Shown piece after piece: positions 26,372-34,641 of a stretch of DNA of 64,000 nucleotides. Under the pieces are notes generated by a model that did not search any database, was not told the origin of the DNA, and saw only the letters and a program-made list of their open reading frames with translations. Positions within the stretch are counted from its first letter, which is position 1, and each line of letters opens with the position of its first letter. Source of the stretch: Anaeromicropila herbilytica (GTDB lineage: Bacteria > Bacillota > Clostridia > Lachnospirales > Lachnospiraceae). A program made the translations under genes and the position numbers. The stretch is from positions 1,846,001 to 1,910,000 of the forward strand of contig NZ_AP024169.1 in NCBI RefSeq assembly GCF_016591975.1, in the 5' to 3' direction.

Positions 26372-28174
26372 ATGAATTTATTAACGGTTGAAAAAATGTC
26401 TAAGACATATACGGATAGATTACTATTTGATCAAGTTACATTAGGAATTAATGAGGGTGACAAAATTGGTGTTATTGGAATTAATGGAACGGGTAAATCA
26501 ACGCTTCTTAAGATCATATCAGGTCTTGAAGAAGGGGATGCGGGTAATGTCATTAAAGGAAATCAGATTAAAGTAATATATTTAGCTCAGAATCCAATCT
26601 TTGATTCAAAACTTAATATCTTAGAGAATGTGTTAAATGACGAAAGTGGCAAGGATAATCTATGGGATAAAGAAGGGGAAGCTAAGTCTATGCTAAATCG
26701 CCTTGGTATCCTAGAGTATGATGCTAAAGTGGATACATTATCTGGAGGACAAAAAAAGAGAATTGCTTTAGTGAGGGCGTTAATTCATCCAGCTGATATC
26801 CTAGTTCTAGACGAGCCTACCAACCACTTGGATAATGAGATGACAGAATGGTTAGAAGATTATTTAAGACGATATAAGGGAGCTTTTATCATGGTTACGC
26901 ATGATCGCTATTTCTTAGATTCTGTAACTAATCGCATTGTTGAGATTGATAAAGGTAATCTTTATAGTTATGATGCGAATTATTCTAAATTTCTAGAATT
27001 AAAAAGCGAAAGAGAAGATATGGAGCTTGCTACTGAGAGAAAGAATAAGAGTCTCTATCGTGTAGAATTAGAATGGATCAAAAGAGGAGCAAGAGCTCGT
27101 TCTACAAAGCAGAAAGCAAGAATTGAACGTTTTAATGACTTAAAAGATCGTAAGAAAATCTCAGAAGATAAGAATGTAGAACTTAATTCCCTTTCTTCTA
27201 GATTAGGTAAGAAGACAATTGAACTTAATCACTTAACGAAAGCATATGGAGATAAGATTCTATTTAACGATTTTAATTATATTTTATTAAAAGAGGATCG
27301 TATCGGTATCATCGGACCAAATGGATGCGGTAAATCAACTTTATTAAGAGTAATCAATGGTGTAGTAGAACCTGATTCAGGCTATGTTGAGATTGGTCAG
27401 ACGGTTAAAATAGGATATTTCTCACAAGAGAATGAATACATGGATGAGAATCAGAGAGTCATCGATTATATTAAAAGTGTTGCAGAGTACATCATGACAA
27501 GAGATGGAAGTACCAGCGCATCCCAGATGTTAGAGCGATTCTTATTTGACGCGACGATGCAGTATTCTATGATATCAAAGTTATCAGGTGGAGAAAAGAG
27601 AAGACTATATTTACTACGAATTCTGATGGATGCTCCTAATGTATTAATTCTGGATGAGCCTACCAATGACTTAGACATTCAGACACTTAACATTCTAGAA
27701 GATTATTTAGATACCTTTGATGGAATTGTAGTAACCGTATCCCATGATCGCTATTTCCTTGATCGTGTCGTACAGAGAATCTTTGCTTTTGAGGGAAATG
27801 GTGCTGTAACCCAATACGAAGGCGGTTATACAGATTATAAGATTGCTATGGAAGCAAAAGATACACCAATAGATAATAGCGCAGTAAAAGAAGATAAAAA
27901 AGAGAAACAATCCTATCAAAAGCCTAGAGAGGCTAAACTAAAATTCAGCTATAATGAGCAAAAGGAATACGAAACAATTGATGAAGTAATCTCAAAGATA
28001 GAAAGCGAGATAGAGGTTACGGAGAAGAAAATACTCGAATCTAGCACGGACTTTGTCAAATTGAATGAATTTATGAAAAAGAAGGAAGACTTAGAAAAAG
28101 ATTTAGAATACCGAATGGAACGATGGGTATATCTAAATGACTTGGCAGAACGAATTGAAAATGAGAAGAAGTAA
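26372..28174 (+). CDS. ABC-F family ATPase, Uup-like with C-terminal coiled coil
   Basis: 600 residues, two ABC ATPase domains with intact motifs. Domain 1: Walker A GVIGINGTGKST, signature TLSGGQKKRIAL, Walker B DILVLDEPTNHLD. Domain 2: Walker A GIIGPNGCGKST, signature KLSGGEKRRLYL, Walker B NVLILDEPTNDLD. The last about 85 residues are a charged coiled coil (TIDEVISKIESEIEVTEKKI), as in Uup, which contacts DNA or the ribosome. ABC-F proteins ease stalled or misfolded ribosome states. ATG follows AAGGAG. The gene diverges from the first ABC-F gene with a 332-base shared control region. Confidence 0.93.
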   Translation: MNLLTVEKMSKTYTDRLLFDQVTLGINEGDKIGVIGINGTGKSTLLKIISGLEEGDAGNVIKGNQIKVIYLAQNPIFDSKLNILENVLNDESGKDNLWDKEGEAKSMLNRLGILEYDAKVDTLSGGQKKRIALVRALIHPADILVLDEPTNHLDNEMTEWLEDYLRRYKGAFIMVTHDRYFLDSVTNRIVEIDKGNLYSYDANYSKFLELKSEREDMELATERKNKSLYRVELEWIKRGARARSTKQKARIERFNDLKDRKKISEDKNVELNSLSSRLGKKTIELNHLTKAYGDKILFNDFNYILLKEDRIGIIGPNGCGKSTLLRVINGVVEPDSGYVEIGQTVKIGYFSQENEYMDENQRVIDYIKSVAEYIMTRDGSTSASQMLERFLFDATMQYSMISKLSGGEKRRLYLLRILMDAPNVLILDEPTNDLDIQTLNILEDYLDTFDGIVVTVSHDRYFLDRVVQRIFAFEGNGAVTQYEGGYTDYKIAMEAKDTPIDNSAVKEDKKEKQSYQKPREAKLKFSYNEQKEYETIDEVISKIESEIEVTEKKILESSTDFVKLNEFMKKKEDLEKDLEYRMERWVYLNDLAERIENEKK

Positions 28175-28335
28175 GTTAATAGGTAGTAGGCAAGCGGAAT
28201 AGTGCTAAGAAGTATTTAAAATTGTATGAATACAATCACACATCGAAGCATAAACATAGAGAATGTGTACTAGTTTAAGCTGTTCTAATTTATAATAAGA
28301 TATTAAAAATAAATAGATAGGAGGGCATTAGGAAA

Positions 28336-30273
28336 TTGGAGAAAAAAATTAAGACCCAAAAGGGGATACCATTGCCATTAGGTGTAACAAAGGTAGATAA
28401 ATTTTTGAACTTTTCAATCGCCCTTTTCGAAAAAGAATGTAAATTAAATATATATCATAAAGAAGAAAAAACCCCATTCTTCTCAATTCAACTAACAAAT
28501 GAACATAAACTTGGTAATATCTATTCTATTAAGGTTGAAAATCATGACCTTAATCAATGTGAATATATGTATGAAATTAAGGGAAAAGAGATCGTTGATC
28601 CATGTTCTATCTTAGTTACAGGAAGAGAGAAGTGGGGTGACGATACCGTTACTAAGAGAAATGTAAGAGGAGTCATCTACTCTGAGTCTTTTGATTGGGA
28701 AGGAGATAGGAGGCTTTTACGTCATTATAAGGATATGATAATATATCGCTTACATGTTAGAGGGTTTACCAACCATATATCTTCAAAAGTCCATCATAAA
28801 GGTACATTTCTTGGAGTAATTGAAAAGATTCCTTATCTAAAGGAATTAGGGATAAATACGATTGAGATTATGCCAATGTATGAATTTGAAGAGAAAATAT
28901 CAAAGAAGAGACCATTTGACTATCAGAGTAAGTATATTAATTATCAGTATAAGAAAAATCAAAGTTATATCGTATCTAACAAAGAGAAAGATAGTAAAGA
29001 GAAAGAATCTTCTTTTGTGAAATTAAATTATTGGGGTTATACGGATGAAGCAAATTATTTCTCACCAAAGGTGTCATATTCTTATGATAAGGAGAATTCC
29101 ATTCATGAATTAAAGACCATGATTAAAGCGATGCATCAAAACGGAATCGAAGTAATCATGGAATTTTACTTTGCTAAAAATACGAACCAAGATCTTATTG
29201 TGGCTTGCCTAAGATACTGGGTTCTTGAATATCATATCGATGGATTTAAGCTTAATTCAGATGTTGTTCCACTTGAATATATTAAAAATGATCCATTACT
29301 AGGAGAAACCAAATTATTTGCAACAAGTTGGAATACGAATGGCTGGGATGGATATGAGGAAGCTCCTTACAATAGAAATATTGCTGAATACAATGATGGT
29401 TTTCTAGTAGACGCTAGAAAGTTATTAAAAGGTGATGAAGAACAAGTTGAAAAATATATGTATCGCATACGACAAAATCCAAAAAAGAATGCGGTCATTA
29501 ATTACATCACGAATACGAATGGCTTTACACTAATGGATCTGGTATCTTATGATATTAAACATAATGAAAATAATCTAGAGAATAATACAGATGGTACCGA
29601 CTATAATTTTAGTTGGAATTGTGGTATTGAAGGAAAGACTAGAAGTAAAAAGGTACTTAAACTACGTATAAAACAAATTAAGAATGCTTTGGTATTGTTA
29701 TTCTTTAGCCAAGGAACACCGTTAATATTAGCTGGCGATGAATTTGGTCAAACACAGAGCGGAAATAACAATGCGTATTGTCAAGATAATAATATAACAT
29801 GGCTTAATTGGAAGTTAACAGAAACGAATAAAGAAATCTATTCTTTTATGAAAACTCTTATCGATATTAGAAAGGATCATCCTATTCTACATATGGAAGA
29901 TGAGCTTCGAGTGATGGATTATATCTCCTGCGGATATCCTGATTTATCTTATCATGGAACACAAGCTTGGTACCCGGATTGTTCTAATTATAGTCGAATA
30001 CTAGGTGTTCTGTTATGTGGAAAATACATCAAAATAGACAGAACCAAAGAGGATGATTTCTTCTATCTAGCAATCAATATGCATTGGGAAAATCATGATT
30101 TTGACTTGCCAAAACTTCCAATGAACCGAGAATGGACGGTATTAATCGATACATCTGATTCCTTAAGTGAATTAACTAATCAGAGAAAATGCAATGTACA
30201 ATCTCGCTCAATTGTTGTATTGATAGGTAAAGAGATTCAGTCTAAAAAAATAATTAGTAAACATTCTGATTAG
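28336..30273 (+). CDS. GH13 isoamylase/GlgX-like protein with all catalytic residues replaced
   Basis: The 645-residue chain has the order of a glycogen-debranching GH13 protein: N-terminal beta domain (about 1-115), TIM-barrel (from DMIIYRLHVRGFT), and C-terminal domain. The four conserved barrel regions are altered. Region I reads EFYFAKN instead of DVVxNH. Region II reads DGFKLN, with Asn307 in place of the nucleophile Asp. Region III reads FATSWN, with Thr330 for the acid Glu. Region IV reads TNTNGF, with Asn395 for Asp. The surrounding family motif (TLMDLVSYDIKHN, FSWNCGIEG) is well kept. It is therefore probably a glycan-binding pseudoenzyme. TTG start follows GGAGG. Confidence 0.9.
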   Translation: MEKKIKTQKGIPLPLGVTKVDKFLNFSIALFEKECKLNIYHKEEKTPFFSIQLTNEHKLGNIYSIKVENHDLNQCEYMYEIKGKEIVDPCSILVTGREKWGDDTVTKRNVRGVIYSESFDWEGDRRLLRHYKDMIIYRLHVRGFTNHISSKVHHKGTFLGVIEKIPYLKELGINTIEIMPMYEFEEKISKKRPFDYQSKYINYQYKKNQSYIVSNKEKDSKEKESSFVKLNYWGYTDEANYFSPKVSYSYDKENSIHELKTMIKAMHQNGIEVIMEFYFAKNTNQDLIVACLRYWVLEYHIDGFKLNSDVVPLEYIKNDPLLGETKLFATSWNTNGWDGYEEAPYNRNIAEYNDGFLVDARKLLKGDEEQVEKYMYRIRQNPKKNAVINYITNTNGFTLMDLVSYDIKHNENNLENNTDGTDYNFSWNCGIEGKTRSKKVLKLRIKQIKNALVLLFFSQGTPLILAGDEFGQTQSGNNNAYCQDNNITWLNWKLTETNKEIYSFMKTLIDIRKDHPILHMEDELRVMDYISCGYPDLSYHGTQAWYPDCSNYSRILGVLLCGKYIKIDRTKEDDFFYLAINMHWENHDFDLPKLPMNREWTVLIDTSDSLSELTNQRKCNVQSRSIVVLIGKEIQSKKIISKHSD

Positions 30274-30514
30274 AGGGTTAATAGCCTTAGTTTACTGAGT
30301 GTATATTGCTGTATGATTATGAATTTAGGCTACCTTTCCTTCAAACATTATATTTAGTCAAGACTCAAAGTGAAAATACTCACTCACGTTCCTATTTTCA
30401 CTTTGAGTCTTGACTAAATATAAACAATGTTTTCAGCCGGACTACGCCAAAATTAATAATCATACATCAATATACACAATTTACTTTGAGAAAAGGCTTA
30501 TAACACTCTAATCA
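30267..30514. repeat. long imperfect inverted repeat, about 250 bp (element P2)
   Basis: Ends TGATTAGAG (30267-30275) and CTCTAATCA (30506-30514) are exact complements. The inner arms match again over about 35 bases (TATTTAGTCAAGACTCAAAG and onward to its complement) around a 14-base loop (30379-30392). Segments between, such as GTGTATATTG and TGTATGATTAT, also pair. The left end includes the stop codon of the GH13 gene. The sequence is not the same as P1, but the plan is. Confidence 0.85.
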
Positions 30515-30582
30515 ATAATTTAAGCTTTGTAGTAATTAAGATAATAGAATACTTGATTTATAACCTAAAAAGCGGGTTAAAG

Positions 30583-30625
30583 AATAGATTGCAGATAATA
30601 AGTTACATATTACCCGCAATCTATT
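30583..30625 (-). terminator. possible terminator of the small-protein operon
   Basis: Stem AATAGATTGC with GCAATCTATT and a 23-base loop. The T run on the minus strand is weak. Confidence 0.4.
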
Positions 30626-30690
30626 TTAAGTTTATAAGAAAGACAATGCTGTACTGTGGCTATATCATTACATAGCTCATTGTTGTTAAA

Positions 30691-30879
30691 TTATAAATCG
30701 TGATTTTCTACGATTTCATCATATAAATCAATATCACAAAAAGCATTTTTAGTGAAATGATTACATGTTGTACAAGAACATTCGGAGGTACTATTACTAA
30801 AAGTATCCCATCCGTTTTTAGGACTATATTGACTACAATTTTCTGCTACATTTTTATAAGTGTCACTACTTGATCTCAT
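30691..30879 (-). CDS. small cysteine-rich protein, 62 aa
   Basis: The ATG at 30879 overlaps the stop of the gene before it (ATGA) and follows GAGGTGAT. The product is small, polar and cysteine-rich: NCSQYSPKNGWDTF, then ECSCTTCNHF and a later FCDIDLYD. The CxCxxC cluster with a nearby His could bind zinc or an iron-sulfur centre. No family is known to me. The coupling with the upstream 55-residue gene and the clean ribosome site support a true gene. Confidence 0.65.
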   Translation of the reverse strand: MRSSSDTYKNVAENCSQYSPKNGWDTFSNSTSECSCTTCNHFTKNAFCDIDLYDEIVENHDL

Positions 30880-31043
30880 TGTATATCACCTCTCTTTAAG
30901 CTAGATTCAGGTAAATCATTCTTTTCTTCTGTGCTTGATAGCGTTTGAGAAGGAAAGTAGATTGGACCATTCTCTACAAAATCAGTTAAACTATTTTTGC
31001 TAGGAAATCGGTAATATTTTTTTTCTTCATGTTCATATAACAT
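30876..31043 (-). CDS. small protein, 55 aa, coupled to the cysteine-rich protein
   Basis: A short frame from ATG 31043 (preceded by AAAGGTGG with good spacing) to TGA at 30876-30878, overlapping the next start by four bases. The product begins MLYEHEEKKYYRFPSKNSLTD and contains a NGPIYFPSQT segment, is acidic and soluble, and is not recognised. Overlap and ribosome sites on both genes make a two-gene operon of small proteins likely. Confidence 0.6.
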   Translation of the reverse strand: MLYEHEEKKYYRFPSKNSLTDFVENGPIYFPSQTLSSTEEKNDLPESSLKRGDIQ

Positions 31044-31121
31044 AGCAATACCACCTTTTCTTTATTTCAAGCTTAGTATCTGTAGAAGAAAGAAAAATAT
31101 ACAACATGGAATAAAATACAA

Positions 31122-31154
31122 AAAAGTAATCTTCAAACGTTGAAGATTACTTTT
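31122..31154 (-). terminator. intrinsic terminator of the M18 aminopeptidase gene
   Basis: Perfect 15-bp stem AAAAGTAATCTTCAA with its complement around a 3-base loop, T run on either strand. It lies between the M18 gene and the small-protein operon on the minus strand. Confidence 0.85.
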
Positions 31155-31211
31155 GTAATATAAATTATATTATGACTGCACTTAAACTGAAAAAGTATAT
31201 ATCATATCTAG

Positions 31212-32507
31212 TTATTCGGCAAAAAAAGCACCCATCAATGCTTCCATATAATATTGATCTTTACTACCCATTAATTCTCTTGCAGAATGCATAGCGAGCA
31301 TAGGTACACCAAAATCAACAGTAAGCATAGGTAAAAGGGAGGAAACCAGTGAACCAAGAGTTCCACCACCAGCAATATCAGATTTATTTACAAATTTTTG
31401 ATATTTAATTTCATGTTTATCACATAATTGCTGAACAATTCCGATTGCTTTTGAGTCAGTAGCATATTTTTGGTTACTGTTTATTTTTAATACAACACCT
31501 TCATTGAGAGTTGTAATATTAGTTGGATCATTTTTCTCAGGATGATTTGGATGTAATCCGTGAGCAACATCAGCAGATAACATCATACTTTTCATAATCA
31601 TTTGATAGAATTCAATATGAGACATGCCTAAGCCTGCGCATATTTTCTCTAATATAATTGTTAGGAGATTAGAATCTGCGCCTTGTTTACTTCTACTTCC
31701 TATTTCTTCATTGTCAAATAAAGCAATTACATTAATACCATATTCTCTATGATTTTTCTTAAGTGCTTGTAAAGCACCAAAACAAGAAGAAATATTATCG
31801 ATTCTTGGAGCAGAGATAAAGTCTTCTTCGAACCCAATTAATTCACCTTTTTCATATGCATATACTTGTAGGTCGAAGTCTAGGATATCCTCTGCCTGAA
31901 CTTCTAAAAGGCTTGCTAATTTTTTATAGAAGAAGTCTTCTTTATTAAGAGATTCAGATACCATTGCAGCAATAGGAATCATATCAATTTGTTTATTTAA
32001 TTCTACACCTTTATTCACATCGCGGTTCATATGAATCGCTAAGTTTGGTATCGTAAGTACTGGCTTTTTAAAATCGATAATTCGAATCTCTGGCTCGAAT
32101 ACATTGTTGCTCTTTAATGCTACTTTACCAGCGATGGATAATGGACGATCAAGCCAAGTATTTAAGATTGGTCCACCGTAGACTTCGGTATTTACCTTTA
32201 AATAATTTCCTTGAGCCATGCATGCAACAGGTTTGATCTTTAAGCATGGATGGTCGGTATGAGCAGACACAATTCTAAAATCATCCTCTTTTTTAAAACC
32301 TTTACCTATTTCAAATGCGAATAGAGCAGTAGGGTAACTTGTTATATAATAACGCTCCCCAGGAGTTAAGTTCCAATCTTTCGTTAGGTCTAATTCTTTA
32401 TAATTTTGTTCCTTTAGTGTTGCAATTCCTTCTGATACCACGTGGTATGCAGATGGAGCTCGGTTAATAAAATCAACTAATTCTTTTGCGTTTTCTATAA
32501 ATTTCAT
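31212..32507 (-). CDS. M18-family aminopeptidase (aspartyl aminopeptidase type)
   Basis: A 431-residue cytosolic zinc aminopeptidase. The metal and catalytic motifs are visible: RIVSAHTDHPCLKIKP (His-x-Asp), a long middle domain (GGPILNTWLDRPLSIAGKV), LFDNEEIGSRSKQGADS with the catalytic Glu pair, SADVAHGLHPNHPEKND, and the final metal ligand region MLAMHSARELMG. These enzymes remove acidic or other N-terminal residues and form dodecamers. Start ATG 32507 follows AAAGGGAATG. It is single with its own terminator and is divergent from the DUF5721-like gene. Confidence 0.95.
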   Translation of the reverse strand: MKFIENAKELVDFINRAPSAYHVVSEGIATLKEQNYKELDLTKDWNLTPGERYYITSYPTALFAFEIGKGFKKEDDFRIVSAHTDHPCLKIKPVACMAQGNYLKVNTEVYGGPILNTWLDRPLSIAGKVALKSNNVFEPEIRIIDFKKPVLTIPNLAIHMNRDVNKGVELNKQIDMIPIAAMVSESLNKEDFFYKKLASLLEVQAEDILDFDLQVYAYEKGELIGFEEDFISAPRIDNISSCFGALQALKKNHREYGINVIALFDNEEIGSRSKQGADSNLLTIILEKICAGLGMSHIEFYQMIMKSMMLSADVAHGLHPNHPEKNDPTNITTLNEGVVLKINSNQKYATDSKAIGIVQQLCDKHEIKYQKFVNKSDIAGGGTLGSLVSSLLPMLTVDFGVPMLAMHSARELMGSKDQYYMEALMGAFFAE

Positions 32508-32668
32508 GACATTCCCTTTCTAGTAAGATAGTTTTAAAACCTTTTAATAATCTAAATGTGTTAGCTGGTTACCAATTTAACTTTACTCATCTTTCTAACA
32601 ATGATACCACAACAAATGGAAAGGAAACAAGTAATTCATGGTAAAAATAAAATTATTATCCAATGACT

Positions 32669-32696
32669 TTGTTCTATGATGAATTCATGATATAAT
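32669..32696 (+). promoter_or_regulatory. promoter candidate for the DUF5721-like gene
   Basis: TTGTTC at 32669-32674 and TATAAT at 32691-32696, 16-base spacer, in the divergent region between the M18 gene and the gene at 32830. Confidence 0.5.
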
Positions 32697-32829
32697 AAAT
32701 AAAGTTAGTGTACTGTAGGCTATAGTATAAATACACTTGGAATTAAGACGAGTATAAAAATAGTATAAAAAATTCACATAAAAAATAAACGAAGAAATAA
32801 AAAACATTTTAATAACTGGAGGAAAATTG

Positions 32830-33327
32830 ATGATATCTTTAAAAATAGCTGACGTTAAGGCATTTATGTCTAGTTTGCTGATACATGAAACATTTGATAA
32901 TTTTTTGTTAGTGGAGCTTGATATCGCAACGTTTAATAACTTCCACATATCAGGATATTTAAATAAAAATTTCTATTCTACGGATGAATTAGAACTATTA
33001 GAGGATAGAGAATATTCCAAATGGAGTGAAGTTAAGTCAGTTGCTGTGAACCTCATAAAAGGGAAAAAGACACCATTATCTTTTAAAGTAGTATTTCTGT
33101 TATCAAAACAAAATATTGAAAAAATCTTATCAAGAGGTAATTTGAATTTTCGATTGGAAGAAATTAATGGGCTTTTCTTAAATATGAAGTTTGAAAATGG
33201 AGAATTACGACTTATCACGGGTACTTCACTTAAGACGTTTTCTTTAGACAAGAGCTTAGAGAATGAATGGGACGCAAATATGAAAAGCTTTTTGAAGCAT
33301 TATGAGATTGCGTTTGAAGAGGAATAG
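32830..33327 (+). CDS. DUF5721-like conserved protein
   Basis: 165 residues, soluble, alternating strands and helices (SLKIADVKAFMSSLLIHETF, FLLVELDIATFNNFHISGYL, LRLITGTSLKTFSLDKSLE). It resembles a family of unknown function common in Lachnospiraceae (I believe DUF5721). I chose ATG 32830, seven bases after GGAGG, rather than the TTG directly before it. The gene stands alone between a divergent promoter region and a bidirectional terminator. No role can be inferred. Confidence 0.75.
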   Translation: MISLKIADVKAFMSSLLIHETFDNFLLVELDIATFNNFHISGYLNKNFYSTDELELLEDREYSKWSEVKSVAVNLIKGKKTPLSFKVVFLLSKQNIEKILSRGNLNFRLEEINGLFLNMKFENGELRLITGTSLKTFSLDKSLENEWDANMKSFLKHYEIAFEEE

Positions 33328-33361
33328 GATATTATTAGAATCATCTATTTAATATGAAAAA

Positions 33362-33402
33362 TTAAAGCGTGTCACATGATTTATATTAGTGACACGCTTT
33401 AA
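33362..33402. terminator. bidirectional terminator between convergent genes
   Basis: Perfect 14-bp stem TTAAAGCGTGTCAC with its complement, 13-base loop, A run on the left and T run on the right. Confidence 0.85.
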
Positions 33403-33425
33403 AATATATAAAAATATTAGTAAAA

Positions 33426-34199
33426 TCAAGATTTACTTAATTTCTTACTTACCAAATGAAGGATTGCATAATCCTTTTCAATGCATAGGACTCCTTCATC
33501 CGCATATCCTTGGTTTAAGAACCAATTAAGGTCTCCATTTGGAAAGACGCCTGTTTCACCAGTGATTGCCACTATTTTGATATATTGATTGGAAAGTTTG
33601 TCTTCAAGAGCCTTTAGTGGATAGGCTTTATAATCATATTCAGAACTTGAGCGGTAGAGGCAAGATAAGAACGCAATGTCAGTGCTCTTTGGTATGGAAT
33701 AAGGAACTGCTAAGGATGGTAGATATTCCACACCCCCTACTAAAGCATCTCCTTTAAAATGAAGATATCCAAAAAAGTTTGAATCAAAATCAGAAATATT
33801 ATTTGATAGAAAGTCTCCCTTCATCTCACAAGATTTCTTACAATCTGTCATGGTACATGTATGTCGCACATTATGGATTGTTTGTTTATTCAATTCAACT
33901 AAAGTTCCTTCAAAGATATTAGCGGACTGTGTTATTAAATAAGGTTTCTCTTTAGGAACGATACCTTTTTCGAATTGTGTGAGCTGCTCAATAGATAGAG
34001 GACTATGCCATCGAATGGTATCATTGATAAGAAAGATAAATGGAAAATACAAGTTGATTTCTTTGGCTAAGCTTGGACGGTTTGTTACATCAATACAATT
34101 AACGGTATATGATTTGGAATCTAAGCTATCAAGAAGATATTTCATCTCATAATTAATAGGACATTGAGTATTCCAATAATAAAAATCAATTTTTAACAT
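33426..34199 (-). CDS. thioredoxin-like plus GNAT-like two-domain protein
   Basis: Residues about 1-75 look like a thioredoxin fold (KIDFYYWNTQCPINYEMKYL, a single Cys-Pro site, then an FPFIFLIND strand before a turn). Residues about 125-255 contain features of an acetyltransferase (DALVGGVEYLPSLAVPYSI, then IKIVAITGETG and a final GYADEGVLCIEKDYAILH). The middle holds clustered cysteines (CTMTDCKKSC). This layout recalls YoaP-type acetyltransferases. Domain calls are from pattern only. Single gene, convergent with the DUF5721-like gene and back to back with htpG. Confidence 0.55.
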   Translation of the reverse strand: MLKIDFYYWNTQCPINYEMKYLLDSLDSKSYTVNCIDVTNRPSLAKEINLYFPFIFLINDTIRWHSPLSIEQLTQFEKGIVPKEKPYLITQSANIFEGTLVELNKQTIHNVRHTCTMTDCKKSCEMKGDFLSNNISDFDSNFFGYLHFKGDALVGGVEYLPSLAVPYSIPKSTDIAFLSCLYRSSSEYDYKAYPLKALEDKLSNQYIKIVAITGETGVFPNGDLNWFLNQGYADEGVLCIEKDYAILHLVSKKLSKS

Positions 34200-34398
34200 G
34201 GTAATTTACCTCGCTGAAATTATGTACATCTACAAATAAATATAGGGTTAGAGGGTCAGAAACTTATTATAGCGAACGGAGTGCGTTGCTGTATAGTAAG
34301 AATGTTCCTTATAAGTATATATGGTAACAGCATATCTAGTAATAGTATATCAAATATGGAAGTTAATAACAATACATATGTTCGAAAATATCAACTTA

Positions 34399-34425
34399 TT
34401 AGCACTCACTTCAAATGAGTGCTAA
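34399..34425. promoter_or_regulatory. CIRCE operator (HrcA site) upstream of htpG
   Basis: TTAGCACTC, nine-base spacer, GAGTGCTAA: an exact CIRCE inverted repeat, the binding site of the heat-shock repressor HrcA. It lies just upstream of a promoter leading to htpG, about 217 bases from the start codon. Confidence 0.95.
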
Positions 34426-34432
34426 TTTTTTC

Positions 34433-34464
34433 TTGACAAGTATATCCTTTCGTATTAATATAAT
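34433..34464 (+). promoter_or_regulatory. htpG promoter
   Basis: TTGACA (34433-34438) starts eight bases after CIRCE. The -10 is either TTAATA (34455-34460, spacer 16) or TATAAT (34459-34464, spacer 20). Confidence 0.65.
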
Positions 34465-34641
34465 ATTTATCAGTAAACAAGTGCTCGGTATAGATCCATA
34501 TAGTCCTAATAATACACTGTTGCAGACTATACGATACACCAAGGAATTATAAATTCAGAGATGTATAAGAGCTAAATGATTTCTTGTTTACAAACCATAA
34601 TAGAAAATCATAATAGATAAGAATAAAAGGAGCGATATTTT

